Shown: positions 1-9,611 of the stretch, one piece after another
Layout: each line of letters starts with the position of its first letter
How positions within the stretch are numbered: position 1 is the stretch's first letter
NCBI GenBank assembly: GCA_947172645.1
Contig: CAMWBY010000002.1
Span: 206,169 to 270,168, forward strand
Length of the DNA stretch: 64,000 bases
Source: an uncultured Lachnospiraceae bacterium
GTDB lineage: Bacteria; Bacillota; Clostridia; Lachnospirales; Lachnospiraceae
Direction of reading: 5' to 3'
The notes under the pieces: model-generated
What the model saw: only the letters and a program-made list of their open reading frames with translations
Told to the model about the DNA's origin: nothing
Databases searched by the model: none
Translations under genes and position numbers: made by a program

Positions 1-1
1 A

Positions 2-1018
2 GTCAAGGCCGAGCGGCACTTCGGATACTATGCGCTTTTCGTGTCCTTTTTCCCACAGCTCCTGGCGGGGCCTATCGGCAGGGCGGACAGCCTGCTTCCC
101 CAATACAAAAAAGAACGTCCCTTCGTCTATGAGAACGTCACCTATGGTTTAAAACTGATGGCATGGGGATATTTTAAGAAACTGGTGATTGCAGATGTAT
201 TCGCCGCAGTCATCAATAAAGTGTACAATAACGTATACTCTTATGTGGGATTGGTATTTATCATTGTCACCGTCATGTTTGCGGTAGAAATTTACTGTGA
301 TTTTTCCGGTTATTCGGACATCGCCGTAGGCTGCGCCAGGCTGTTTGGCATTGACCTGATGACAAATTTCAAAAGCCCCTACTTTTCCTTCTCCATCAGG
401 GAATTTTGGAGCCGATGGCATATCTCACTGTCCACCTGGTTCCGTGACTATGTCTATATTCCCCTGGGAGGCAACCGGGTGCCGAAATGGCGAAACTGCC
501 TGAACCTGCTTATCACTTTTTTAGTCAGCGGTTTCTGGCATGGCAGCACAATGAATTACATCCTGTGGGGCGGCATCCATGGCGTCCTGCAAATCATAGA
601 GACTCTCCTATGCCCGAAGAAAAGGAACGGGAAAAAAATCACCTACAGAAAGCATTGGTGGCAGCTTCCGCTCACTTTCGCCCTGGTGTGCTTTACATGG
701 ATTTTCTTCCGGGCAAACACCATACAGGACGCTCTCTGGATTATCTCCCGGCTCTTCTGGGATATCGCCAGGCCGCGCACTTATGTGAAAACGGGAATCA
801 CCTGCCTTGGCCTCTCCCCTGCGGCAGCTGCCGGCATGTTTTTGTCGGTTGCACTGCTCACCGTATATGACTATGTCTCCTTAAAAACTGACGTCATAGA
901 AGCCTTCTCCAGACAAAAATGCTTCCTCCGGTGGCCGGTATATGTGCTTCTTTTGGTCACTATCATACTGTTTTCCCCGAAGGGCGTGGCGACAGAGTTT
1001 ATTTATTTTCAGTTTTAG
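2..1018 (+). CDS. MBOAT family membrane O-acyltransferase (5' end outside window)
   Basis: The frame is open to the left edge, so the N-terminus is missing; about 338 residues are visible. It has multiple hydrophobic segments and the MBOAT signatures SFFPQLLAGPI near the start, FWSRWHISLSTWFRDYVYIPLGG in the middle, and FWHGSTMNYILWGG, which contains the conserved membrane-embedded His. This is the DltB/AlgI/PatB type, which moves acyl (usually acetyl) groups across the membrane onto extracellular polymers. The next gene, 26 bp downstream, is SGNH-like, the usual partner that completes acyl transfer outside the cell. The substrate is inferred to be the polymer made by the neighbouring genes. 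The family is secure; the substrate is unknown. Confidence 0.92.
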   Translation, partial: VKAERHFGYYALFVSFFPQLLAGPIGRADSLLPQYKKERPFVYENVTYGLKLMAWGYFKKLVIADVFAAVINKVYNNVYSYVGLVFIIVTVMFAVEIYCDFSGYSDIAVGCARLFGIDLMTNFKSPYFSFSIREFWSRWHISLSTWFRDYVYIPLGGNRVPKWRNCLNLLITFLVSGFWHGSTMNYILWGGIHGVLQIIETLLCPKKRNGKKITYRKHWWQLPLTFALVCFTWIFFRANTIQDALWIISRLFWDIARPRTYVKTGITCLGLSPAAAAGMFLSVALLTVYDYVSLKTDVIEAFSRQKCFLRWPVYVLLLVTIILFSPKGVATEFIYFQF

Positions 1019-1044
1019 CATAGCAGAAAGGCGTCTACCTAATC

Positions 1045-2007
1045 ATGAAGAAAAAATACGACATCATTCGTTTTGTAGTAAAATGCATCTCTTTTCCCGC
1101 AGCGGCCATGCTTATCGTCTATATGATGAACCGCTCCTACAAGGAAATCGATGCGCTAAAATACCAGGATATCTTAAAGTTCGATATGATTGACCACGGA
1201 TACTGGGAAATCCGCGTGGGCAACCTTGGCAGCTCTCACGGGGCCTACGATTTCGTGTATGACGACATTCTGAATCAAGGCTTCAACTGCTTTAATTTCG
1301 CCAATACAAGCCAGAGCTATGACTACGATTATGCCATACTCAAACAGTACGGACAATACATGGTAAAGGGTAAAAGCGTTCTCTTTATCCCCGTGTCCTA
1401 TTTCTCTTTTAACAATGAAGTGGTAAACGAAACAGAAGCACAGGCCATGAGCCTGCGCTATTATCATTTCCTGTCGCCGGAAAACATACCGGACTACGAC
1501 CCTTATATTGACCTAATTACCAACCGTCTTCCCATCCTGACCGCAGGAGAAGATATTCTGAAGCTGTTTCCCAACTTAAGTCCTGTCCTCACTGCCCACG
1601 CGGCAGGCAACGGCGTCGATACGGAAGAATTTGCCCGTCGGGCAAAAGAGCGCTACAGCAGACACTTTGATAATAAAGAAGAATACTTTATGCCCCAACG
1701 CATCGAAGAATTATATCAGATTATCGATTACTGTAAAGAGCTTGAAATCACGCCCGTTCTGATTACCACGCCCTTTTCCAAATATTACAGGGACCTTGTG
1801 CCGCAGGATTTCCTGCAAAAATTTCAGGCAACGGTCACAAAAATTGCAACTGACACAAATGTCGCTTATTACGACTATTCCAATGACGCTCGTTTCCGGG
1901 ACAATCTACAGTTTTTCTCAGACTCCGACCACCTCAATGCAGAGGGAGCCGCCTATTTTATGGAAGTGCTGATTGCAGAACTGCCGGAGTTGGAGAGGTA
2001 TCGGTAG
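1045..2007 (+). CDS. SGNH/GDSL-like secreted protein, partner of the MBOAT acyltransferase
   Basis: A 320-residue protein with one N-terminal membrane segment (about residues 10-26) and an extracytoplasmic domain. A block-I-like GSSHG motif follows the anchor and a C-terminal D-x-D-H motif (SDSDHLN) fits SGNH block V, so a Ser-His-Asp type active site is plausible. This layout resembles DltD or AlgJ/AlgX, which work with MBOAT proteins in polymer O-acylation. It sits 26 bp after the MBOAT gene, probably in the same transcript. Its last 55 bp overlap tail-to-tail with the deacetylase gene on the other strand. The exact family name is uncertain. Confidence 0.75.
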   Translation: MKKKYDIIRFVVKCISFPAAAMLIVYMMNRSYKEIDALKYQDILKFDMIDHGYWEIRVGNLGSSHGAYDFVYDDILNQGFNCFNFANTSQSYDYDYAILKQYGQYMVKGKSVLFIPVSYFSFNNEVVNETEAQAMSLRYYHFLSPENIPDYDPYIDLITNRLPILTAGEDILKLFPNLSPVLTAHAAGNGVDTEEFARRAKERYSRHFDNKEEYFMPQRIEELYQIIDYCKELEITPVLITTPFSKYYRDLVPQDFLQKFQATVTKIATDTNVAYYDYSNDARFRDNLQFFSDSDHLNAEGAAYFMEVLIAELPELERYR

Positions 2008-2927
2008 AGTCTCTCCACCGCCTCCATCTCCACATGCCTGTCTTCTCGCAGATAGAAATCTCTCGCCGCCTCTTCGCCGATTTCATCATTCACTTCTTCC
2101 GGCAGCGTAAGCCCCGGGTGGAAAAGAATCTCCAACACTCGGCCATCCCGCTCCGCCTTCGCGGCTATCTTCGGATACAATCTGACAATCCTGTCATAAT
2201 CCATATGTCCGCTCATGACAAGCCCCCATAAGTACATCGGTTCAAGATGACGGGTTTCGGCATAGCCATCTGCCCTATGTGAATAGAAAAATAGCAGCCT
2301 GTTCTTGATGAAATTCACCGGACGGTAGGTCTTCCATAGAGGAACCTCCGAGACAAATGCATTCAGCATTTCCTTTGAATTTCGGATATACTCCACTTCA
2401 TAATGTTCCTCTGCAATCGCTTCTGTCAAAGCTTCCCATACAACCGGAATCATGTGCGCATGTTGGTGGGAATCGATACGCAGCCCTTCCTGTCCACATG
2501 GAATCCCGTGTTGCCTGGCTATATCCATGGCGCGCCTCGCAGCTTCCCGCACTTTCTCAATCTGCGCTTTCATCTCTTTCTTTAACTGCGCCTTGGCCTG
2601 ACGCCTCTTCCAGGGAAGGTATGACAAGGTAAACAACCCGCCCCAGGATAAGCCCATCAACGTTCCCTCCGGTTTAGTAAGCAGAGGCGCTTTATCGGCC
2701 CCCGACAGGCAATTCCCTTCCACAAAGTCCAGATGCACCGACATTTTCGGCAAAAAAGGCAGACCGGGAACCGCCTCGTACAACAGCTCCATGCATTCAG
2801 AGAAACAGGACATATTCGGCACGATGCTGATACTGTCCAGATAACCTTTCTTCATACAGGAAAGCATATCTTTAGATGTATTGAGCGTCAACGCATAATC
2901 GTCCGCATGAATATCTATTCTCGGCAC
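1953..2927 (-). CDS. ChbG/YdjC-family carbohydrate deacetylase
   Basis: The motif IDIHADDYAL at the N-terminus (metal-binding Asp-Asp), DSHQHAHM in the middle (metal-binding His-x-x-His) and LFHPG near the end are diagnostic of the YdjC/ChbG deacetylases, which remove N-acetyl groups from amino-sugar substrates. A longer frame reaches 2981, but it would overlap the upstream glycosyltransferase by 53 bp. A GTG at 2927, placed 1 nt after that gene's stop and preceded by a GGAG-like site, is preferred and gives 324 residues. It follows the GtrB-like gene directly, so a lipid-linked or polymer-bound GlcNAc-type residue is the likely substrate (inference). Confidence 0.85.
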   Translation of the reverse strand: MPRIDIHADDYALTLNTSKDMLSCMKKGYLDSISIVPNMSCFSECMELLYEAVPGLPFLPKMSVHLDFVEGNCLSGADKAPLLTKPEGTLMGLSWGGLFTLSYLPWKRRQAKAQLKKEMKAQIEKVREAARRAMDIARQHGIPCGQEGLRIDSHQHAHMIPVVWEALTEAIAEEHYEVEYIRNSKEMLNAFVSEVPLWKTYRPVNFIKNRLLFFYSHRADGYAETRHLEPMYLWGLVMSGHMDYDRIVRLYPKIAAKAERDGRVLEILFHPGLTLPEEVNDEIGEEAARDFYLREDRHVEMEAVERLYRYLSNSGSSAISTSIK

Positions 2928-2928
2928 C

Positions 2929-3933
2929 TCACTCCGTCCTTTCTTCGCTGTCCTCCATACCGTCTTCCTTCTTCCAGACAAAAGTATCTATAATATACCT
3001 CGGCCTGTGTTTCGTCTCCATGTAGATTTTGCCCACATACTCCCCGATAATCCCAAGCGACAGCAAGGTAATGCCGCCAATCAGAAGCGACACAATCATC
3101 GTGGTCGTATACCCCGGCACATTATATCCTCTCGCCCAATCCACCAGGCTGATAATACACATGACAAAACTAAATACGAACACGATAAATCCAAGTCCGC
3201 TGATAAGCCTTAAGGGCCTGACGCTCATGGAAGTAATCCCGTCCATCGCAAGAGTAACCATTTTGCTCAGCGTATATTTAGAATGCCCTGCTTCCCTGGC
3301 CTTCACATCAAAATACACCACATCCGAGGGGAAACCCATCGTCGGTATCAACCCCCTAAGAAACAGATTCGTCTCCTTATATTCCGCCAACGCATCCAAC
3401 GCTTTCCTGGACATAAGGCGGTAATCCGCATGATTCGTCATCACCTTGCTGCCAAGCAGATGCATCAGGTTATAATACATGGTGGCCGTGCTTTTTTTAA
3501 AAAAGCCGTCCGAATGCCTGTCATTGCGCACCCCGTATACAACTTCGCTGCCTGCCATATAACTTTCCAGGAATTTGTCCAACGCCTCGATATCCTGCTG
3601 TAAATCCGCATCGATGGTCACCACCGCATCGGCATACTGCCGCGCGGTCATCATTCCCGCCAGGATGGCGCTCTGGTGCCCGTAATTGCCCGCCAGGCTG
3701 ACTACCGAGAAAAGCGCATCCTGGGCCGCTATCCGGTGCAGGAGAAGAAGCGTGCGGTCTTTGCTTCCGTCATTGACAAACATAACCTTGCTGTCCTCGC
3801 GAATCTTCCCTGCCTGGGCCAGCCGACGCAGCTTATCCCCCAACACCTGCGCTGATTTTTCAATTACCTCTTCTTCGTTATAACAAGGCACTACCAGATA
3901 TAAAACCGGGGTAGTTCTCTCTATTTTACTCAT
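2929..3933 (-). CDS. GtrB/ArnC-like polyprenyl-phosphate glycosyltransferase (GT2)
   Basis: A 334-residue protein with a GT2 domain (VVPCYNEEEV, FVNDGSKDRT, DADLQQD as the DxD region) followed by two C-terminal membrane helices (about residues 243-265 and 278-300). This is the DPM1/GtrB/ArnC architecture. These enzymes move a sugar from a nucleotide donor onto undecaprenyl phosphate on the cytoplasmic face, and the lipid-sugar then feeds GT-C enzymes outside. It is 3 bp after the epimerase gene and directly before the deacetylase, suggesting a lipid-sugar that is made and then deacetylated. The GT-C-like gene at 15765-17609 is a candidate user of the product (inference). Confidence 0.9.
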   Translation of the reverse strand: MSKIERTTPVLYLVVPCYNEEEVIEKSAQVLGDKLRRLAQAGKIREDSKVMFVNDGSKDRTLLLLHRIAAQDALFSVVSLAGNYGHQSAILAGMMTARQYADAVVTIDADLQQDIEALDKFLESYMAGSEVVYGVRNDRHSDGFFKKSTATMYYNLMHLLGSKVMTNHADYRLMSRKALDALAEYKETNLFLRGLIPTMGFPSDVVYFDVKAREAGHSKYTLSKMVTLAMDGITSMSVRPLRLISGLGFIVFVFSFVMCIISLVDWARGYNVPGYTTTMIVSLLIGGITLLSLGIIGEYVGKIYMETKHRPRYIIDTFVWKKEDGMEDSEERTE

Positions 3934-3936
3934 ATT

Positions 3937-4938
3937 TTATCGTGCCTCTCCGTAATATGCCAGATACCACTCCACGAACTTCGCAAGCCCCTCTTCAATC
4001 GTCGTGTCCGGTTTAAAGCCATAGTCCCTCATCAAATCCGTAACATCCGCATAAGTCTGGTATACGTCTCCGGGCTGCATGGGAAGATACTCTTTCTTCG
4101 CCGTCCGCCCCAAACATTTTTCTAAAGTTTCTATATAATCCATCAGTTTCTCGGGCTTATTGTTGCCGATATTGTAGAGCTTATAGCTGACTCCCTGGTC
4201 GTTCAGCAATGGCGGATTGCACAGAATATTCTCCACGCCCTTCACAATATCATCGATGTAAGTGAAATCCCTGTACATATCCCCATGGTTATAAATCTGG
4301 ATAGGCTCCCCTGCTAGAATCTTCTGCGTAAACTTATAGTACGCCATATCCGGCCTCCCGTATGGTCCGTATACCGTGAAGAAACGCAGTCCTGTAGCGG
4401 GAATATGGTACAGCTTACTGTAAGCGTGAGCCATCAGCTCGTTGGATTTCTTCGTCGCCGCATACAAGCTCACCGGCCCGTCCACCTTATCCTCGGTAGA
4501 AAAGGGAACCTTCTCGTTTCCGCCATACACGGAACTGGAAGAGGCATAGACAAGATGTTCCACCGGAAAATACCGGCATCCCTCAAGGATATGGAAAAAT
4601 CCCATCATATTGGACTGCATATAGGCCGTAGGGTTATCGATACTGTAACGCACCCCCGCCTGCGCGCCCAAGTTCACTACCACATGCGGCGCATACTCCT
4701 GGAAAAGACGGAATACGTCGCCCCTGTCGCTTAAATCGCCTTTGATAAAAGTATAATCGGCATATTCCTTCAAAATTGCCAGCCTGTCCTTCTTAAGCCG
4801 CACATCATAATAGTCGTTCAGATTGTCGAAACCAATCACCCTGGCGCCCTTCTCCAAAAGGCTCCTGGACAGATGGAAGCCGATAAACCCGGCGCCTCCC
4901 GTTATCAAATATACTTTACCCGTATCCAATGGATTCAT
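3937..4938 (-). CDS. NAD-dependent UDP-glucuronate 4-epimerase type
   Basis: A 333-residue extended SDR with GGAGFIG (NAD binding), the SSSSVYG serine motif and the YAATKK catalytic Tyr-Lys pair, plus the FFTVYGPYGRPDMA segment typical of UDP-glucuronate/UDP-galacturonate epimerases of the CapI/LspL group. It probably converts UDP-GlcA to UDP-GalA. The UDP-glucose dehydrogenase that would make its substrate lies 85 bp upstream in the same direction, which supports the call. A generic UDP-hexose epimerase remains possible. Confidence 0.88.
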   Translation of the reverse strand: MNPLDTGKVYLITGGAGFIGFHLSRSLLEKGARVIGFDNLNDYYDVRLKKDRLAILKEYADYTFIKGDLSDRGDVFRLFQEYAPHVVVNLGAQAGVRYSIDNPTAYMQSNMMGFFHILEGCRYFPVEHLVYASSSSVYGGNEKVPFSTEDKVDGPVSLYAATKKSNELMAHAYSKLYHIPATGLRFFTVYGPYGRPDMAYYKFTQKILAGEPIQIYNHGDMYRDFTYIDDIVKGVENILCNPPLLNDQGVSYKLYNIGNNKPEKLMDYIETLEKCLGRTAKKEYLPMQPGDVYQTYADVTDLMRDYGFKPDTTIEEGLAKFVEWYLAYYGEAR

Positions 4939-5023
4939 GTAGCCACCTCTTTATTCCCATCCGAATTGCATGTACCGTTCTGTCTCCCTGGCTCTGTGCG
5001 CCTCCGGGGATAACACCTGCTTA

Positions 5024-6334
5024 CTACCGCCCGATACTATAATATTCCACACCTGCATCTTTCATGGCTTTCACATCGTAGAGATTACGCCCGTCATACA
5101 CGAGAGGAATCTGCATCTGCGATTTGAATGTCTCCGGCGCAACCGACTTTATCTCCCCCCATTCCGTGAAAATAAAACAGATGTCGGCGTCATGAAGCGC
5201 ACCCTCGGGAGACGTTACATACTGTATTGTACCATTCCCATTTTTTCCTTCGGGATACCTTTTTTTGAAATTATCAGCCGCCACAGGGTCATAGGCATAA
5301 ATGTCCGCGCCGCTCTCCAACAAAAGAGCCACGTTATCCAAAGACGGCGCCTCGCGCAAATCATCCGTTCCCGCTTTAAAAGCAAGTCCAAGCACAGCCA
5401 CCTTCAGCCCCTGGAAGGTAATCATCCTGTTGCTTGCCTTATGAAACAGCTTCGTCTTCTGCTCTGCGTTCACATCCACCGCCGCCTCCACGGTACGCAG
5501 CTTATAACCATGCTGCCTGGCAATGTATTTCAGCGCCTTGGTGTCCTTCGGGAAGCAGCTCCCGCCGTATCCCACGCCCGCATTCAGAAATCTTGCGCCG
5601 ATTCTTGCATCGTAGCTCATGCCTTCCGCCACGGCGTCGATATCCGCGCCCACCAGTTCGCAAAGGTTTGCAATATCATTCATATACGAAATCTTTAGCG
5701 CCAGGAAATCGTTGCAGGCATACTTAATCATCTCCGCAGAGCGCCTCCCCACCGACACAATGGGCAGGCCGAAAGGTTCGTATATTTTCTTTAATACCGC
5801 CTCCGCTTCTTTGGACTCCGTACCGATGATAATCCTCGCCGCATGAAGGGTATCATGTACCGCTGAACCCTGTGCCAAAAATTCCGGATTGGAAGCTACC
5901 TCAACCTTCACGTCCCGTTTCAGGAAATCCCTGATAAACTGCTCCACCTTATCATTGGTTCCTACCGGGACCGTGGACTTCACAACAACAAGGCAGTCCC
6001 GCTCCACAGACTCCGCAATCTGCCTGGAAACCGTCGCAATATAATTCAAGTTGGCAGAACCGTCAGGCTGCTCCGGTGTGCCCACGCCGATGAAAATTGC
6101 CTCCGCATCCTTATACGCGCTCTTGTAATCGGTCGTATAATGCAGCCTTCCCGTGGCGTTGTTCTTGCGCATCAGCTCTTCCAGGCCTTCCTCGTAAATG
6201 GGAGAGGTGCCGGATTCCATCAGCCTCACTTTCTTTTCATCCACATCCACACAAGTGACGTTATGTCCCTTCTCCGCGAAGCATACTCCTGCCACAAGTC
6301 CTACATATCCTGTTCCTGCAACTGCAATTTTCAT
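5024..6334 (-). CDS. ugd: UDP-glucose 6-dehydrogenase
   Basis: A 436-residue protein with the N-terminal Rossmann motif GTGYVGLV, the NPEFLAQGSA segment and the catalytic cysteine motif GGSCFPKDT. It oxidises UDP-glucose to UDP-glucuronate using two NAD+. The frame extends further upstream, but the family start (M-K-I-A-V-A-G) at 6334 has a GGGG-type site just before it and is chosen. Together with the downstream epimerase it supplies uronic-acid donors for the surface polymer. Confidence 0.95.
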   Translation of the reverse strand: MKIAVAGTGYVGLVAGVCFAEKGHNVTCVDVDEKKVRLMESGTSPIYEEGLEELMRKNNATGRLHYTTDYKSAYKDAEAIFIGVGTPEQPDGSANLNYIATVSRQIAESVERDCLVVVKSTVPVGTNDKVEQFIRDFLKRDVKVEVASNPEFLAQGSAVHDTLHAARIIIGTESKEAEAVLKKIYEPFGLPIVSVGRRSAEMIKYACNDFLALKISYMNDIANLCELVGADIDAVAEGMSYDARIGARFLNAGVGYGGSCFPKDTKALKYIARQHGYKLRTVEAAVDVNAEQKTKLFHKASNRMITFQGLKVAVLGLAFKAGTDDLREAPSLDNVALLLESGADIYAYDPVAADNFKKRYPEGKNGNGTIQYVTSPEGALHDADICFIFTEWGEIKSVAPETFKSQMQIPLVYDGRNLYDVKAMKDAGVEYYSIGR

Positions 6335-6424
6335 TTTAATCCCCATGCCTTTCCTATACCTGCAAGCCCTGGGCCCCAGGCACAAATTTTCGTCCTAACC
6401 GCCATGATTCCGCGAACGACATCT

Positions 6425-7372
6425 TTACTCTTCGTCCACGCCAAGCAGCCTCCTGATTTTCCTGATGCCCCGCTGTGCGACGGTAGGACCATGATTCCTT
6501 CTCGCCTGCTTCTCATCGAACAGTCCTGCCAAATCCGGCTGTCCTTTCACATATTTCCACCACAGATATCCCAAGTTTGTGTCATAACGCTTCCAAGGCT
6601 TGTCGCCTGCATAATGGATGATTGCAGGATGCTCCAATGCCTCCCGGCAATCCGCCGCCGTACATATTCCTTCACTGACAAGCCTGTCATAATCCTGTTC
6701 TTCCATATAAGCCAGGCGGTTATACTTGGACGGCAGATAATACACCGCCCCCTGACAGGTGATATTCAAAATATCCTGGTCCTGATAATAGAGTTTCTCT
6801 TTCGCCCACTTATTCCACTGCGCTTCCAGATTCCTCCGGCGTATCTGTGCAAGATTTAACACCGTCACACCTGCATTGATATAACGGCCCTTCATCCCTT
6901 CCAGGTAATGCCAATAGGGCCTTACACTGTTCCACTCCCACTTATCCTGGAAGTTTACCGCCCCCTTCGCCGCCGCCAACACGTAATCGTCCAATGGAAT
7001 CTCCCAGAGGCTTTCCAGGCTCTCTCTGAAAAGCACATCCACATCCGTATAGATGACCTTATCCTCCTCGGGAAGAATCCTGTGCAGCATAAGCCTGAGA
7101 TATGTGCCCGCCGAAACCCCTCTGACCTCATAGGCGTCCTGGTAGGGGTTATCCACCGTCCTCACGGTAAGAAGAGACATCTCGTCTCTTGCCGAAACAA
7201 CCTGTCTGAATTTTTCTTCCGCCTGCGCCGCGTCTTTCGTGCACACACAATAAATATGGTAGTGCACCGATTCCGTCACCCCATAATCCAACAGGGAAGC
7301 CGCTGCCGCCTGTACCTGGTCCGTTAAATTTTCATCAAAACAAAATACAACCTTGATTCTATTCAATTGCAT
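6425..7372 (-). CDS. GT8 family glycosyltransferase
   Basis: About 315 residues. FCFDENL at the N-terminus, VIYTDVDVLF (DxD metal-binding motif), YINAGVTVLNL and HYAGDKPW near the end are the hallmarks of GT8 retaining transferases that use UDP-glucose or UDP-galactose. The chosen ATG at 7372 overlaps the end of the CotH gene by 14 bp. A TTG six bases later is better spaced from the GGAG and could be the true start. It is the last gene of the VTC/DUF4956/CotH operon before the uronic-acid genes. Confidence 0.9.
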   Translation of the reverse strand: MQLNRIKVVFCFDENLTDQVQAAAASLLDYGVTESVHYHIYCVCTKDAAQAEEKFRQVVSARDEMSLLTVRTVDNPYQDAYEVRGVSAGTYLRLMLHRILPEEDKVIYTDVDVLFRESLESLWEIPLDDYVLAAAKGAVNFQDKWEWNSVRPYWHYLEGMKGRYINAGVTVLNLAQIRRRNLEAQWNKWAKEKLYYQDQDILNITCQGAVYYLPSKYNRLAYMEEQDYDRLVSEGICTAADCREALEHPAIIHYAGDKPWKRYDTNLGYLWWKYVKGQPDLAGLFDEKQARRNHGPTVAQRGIRKIRRLLGVDEE

Positions 7373-9611
7373 CTCCGCTTTTCTCTCGTCTCTTTTGCAT
7401 GAGCGCCATGATAATCCGCTCGGCAATTCCCACCGCCACAGACAAACCGCCTGCCAACAGCATGTATTTAAACGCAACGTTGATATTGAAAATACTGTAA
7501 TCGTAAGACTCGCTGTAAATATCTGAGAAGCTCAATACTGCGCTTCCGTACACCGCATAGAAAACGCCGTAAGACAGCAGCAACACGAGAAAGCTGTTCA
7601 GCAAATATTGCGCCAAAACCGTAAAAGCATTCTCCTTTGTCATCTTTATATTGCCACTGAACCATACGGAAATCAATCCCGGGACCATCAGCATAATAAA
7701 ACTAATCCATTGCATAGCTAACTCTCCTTTATCTGTGTCCTGTCTGCCTGCCGCCCATGTGTCTGACGCACCTGCGTCTGTCGGCAACACAGGCTGGCCG
7801 CTTCCTCCCTGCCTGCAGTTAATCCTGACATCACTGTATATCACATAAGCAGAAGGGTCAATCGCCTCTTCACTGTCCAGGCTATAGCTTCCCACACCGT
7901 CAACCTTCTGTAAGCTCTCCAAAACCTGCGCCGGGATAACTTCCCCGTCCTTCACATAAGTGTGCGCGTACTGGCGTCCTCTGTCCAGGAATTCCACTTT
8001 GTGTATCTGGTCGGGCCCGTTAAACACATAATGAAGGCGCTCAAGCCTGGCCATAAAGTAATCGTCCAGATACTGCATCGTCCCCTGGAAATCCGGATAA
8101 TAGGACGCGATGTAGCCTTGTTTTTCCTTCCATCTCACCTCGTTCATCCGGTAAGACGCCTCCATGTACGCAGTCATATCATCAAAATAATAATTTTCGT
8201 ATTTATCATGCAAAGTATCCATGATATCCTGTAGCTGCCCGGCTACTTCCTCACGAAAAGCTTCGCTTTTATAAAGATATTCAAACCATCCTTCGCCGTA
8301 ATAGCTGTTCAGTACCTCGTCGCACCTTTCATCATTGCCCAGGGCTATGTCAAAGTCCCACACCGGCGCGGCTGTAAGCCGGGAAGTATCCGTATGGTCC
8401 TCCTTGTAATAAAATGTGCTGAGCGCATTATTGTCAGGGTCATTGCCAACCTCGTCCACAATAAACAGCTTCGCAAAAGACGGCAGGTCTATATAATCCA
8501 AATACCGGTCACTCTGCTGCGCTAAAGTAATACTGTCAGCCACCTTTGCAACATAGTCTGCTATATAATCATGGTCCTCCTTCGAGGGCGCTTTCGGATA
8601 GTTAATGACAAATGTTCCACAGCTTGTACTGAAAACCGTCTCCGAATCATGGGCCCGGAAATTGGCTTCCAATAAATATCCGTCCTGGGCTTCCACCCGG
8701 TTCTCGACCACTTCCACCTTCTCGCACACCAGATAGGTTCCCATATACTTGCTATTAAAATACAAGTCTGCAAACTCGCAATCCACCGCATAAGGTATGC
8801 CGATATCTTTGGCAAAATCATAGGCCAGTTTGTTCCGCATCATGGAAACGTCCAGTTTATTGGCCTGCATAATCCAGTTCTTTGCGCTTCCCATATGGAG
8901 CACATCCGTGTTCTCGGAAAGCCGCACATTATACTGGTTCTTGCCGCCCGGGCCTTCCCAGCTGCTGTTGCCTCTGCCCCTGATTCTCTCCATGGCACAC
9001 TGGCTGTCTATTTCCCCCTCCGCGGTAATGCAGTAAAACTCCCCCGATTCTTCGTTGCCCTTCTCTGCGTCAACATAGTCCATGGATCCAGACTGGGTAT
9101 CGATAAAGACAGTCGGAAGCTTCTCTGACTTCATAAAAATCATCTTATAATGCAGTTCATTCTGTTCTTTATCTATTATGTCCAAGGCATAATCCGTGCC
9201 AGTCCCTACATTCTGCAATCCGCTGCCTGCATCAACTTTTTTTCCGTCAAATGACACCTGGCAAACATTATCGCCGAATGCCCACGAAAGCTTCGCCATA
9301 TCCGCATAGGCAGGCAGGAATGCATAGCAAATACCCTCCGACACATACAGGCTGACATCCTTGGCAAAATTGCCGCAATCCGCCGTTATACCGACCGGAA
9401 GAAAATCTCCTTCATAAGGGTCGTCCTCCTGCTCTTTTGTCCCATCCGTATAGTCTTCTTCCCCACGGACTGTCACACGGTATTCCTCCGATACGGATGC
9501 GTCCGTTCTACCTTCCTTTATATAGGTGATACAGTAAAAAACCGCCGCACATAACGCCGCAAGCACGGCGACATTGATTATTCTGTTATGTCTCTTATTG
9601 TTAAACGTCAT
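7359..9611 (-). CDS. CotH-family protein with C-terminal membrane domain (CotH copy A)
   Basis: 750 residues. There is an N-terminal anchor (about residues 11-30), then an extracytoplasmic CotH domain with GRGNSSW, the MRNKLAYDFA segment, DLYFNSKYMGTY, the acidic motif GNDPDNN and the closing WDFD. These are the conserved CotH motifs. CotH proteins are atypical secreted protein kinases first known from spore coats. After about residue 600 there is an extra region with three membrane helices, so the domain is held at both ends. Start and stop overlap neighbours (ATGA with the next CotH-like gene). Here it is a vegetative-type polysaccharide operon, so a spore role is doubtful. It is the least degenerate of the four copies. 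Confidence 0.88.
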   Translation of the reverse strand: MTFNNKRHNRIINVAVLAALCAAVFYCITYIKEGRTDASVSEEYRVTVRGEEDYTDGTKEQEDDPYEGDFLPVGITADCGNFAKDVSLYVSEGICYAFLPAYADMAKLSWAFGDNVCQVSFDGKKVDAGSGLQNVGTGTDYALDIIDKEQNELHYKMIFMKSEKLPTVFIDTQSGSMDYVDAEKGNEESGEFYCITAEGEIDSQCAMERIRGRGNSSWEGPGGKNQYNVRLSENTDVLHMGSAKNWIMQANKLDVSMMRNKLAYDFAKDIGIPYAVDCEFADLYFNSKYMGTYLVCEKVEVVENRVEAQDGYLLEANFRAHDSETVFSTSCGTFVINYPKAPSKEDHDYIADYVAKVADSITLAQQSDRYLDYIDLPSFAKLFIVDEVGNDPDNNALSTFYYKEDHTDTSRLTAAPVWDFDIALGNDERCDEVLNSYYGEGWFEYLYKSEAFREEVAGQLQDIMDTLHDKYENYYFDDMTAYMEASYRMNEVRWKEKQGYIASYYPDFQGTMQYLDDYFMARLERLHYVFNGPDQIHKVEFLDRGRQYAHTYVKDGEVIPAQVLESLQKVDGVGSYSLDSEEAIDPSAYVIYSDVRINCRQGGSGQPVLPTDAGASDTWAAGRQDTDKGELAMQWISFIMLMVPGLISVWFSGNIKMTKENAFTVLAQYLLNSFLVLLLSYGVFYAVYGSAVLSFSDIYSESYDYSIFNINVAFKYMLLAGGLSVAVGIAERIIMALMQKRREKSGDAIE

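Noticed and set aside
487..870. 127-codon frame inside the MBOAT gene
   Set aside because: Same-strand shadow in another frame of a clearly real gene, without its own start signal.
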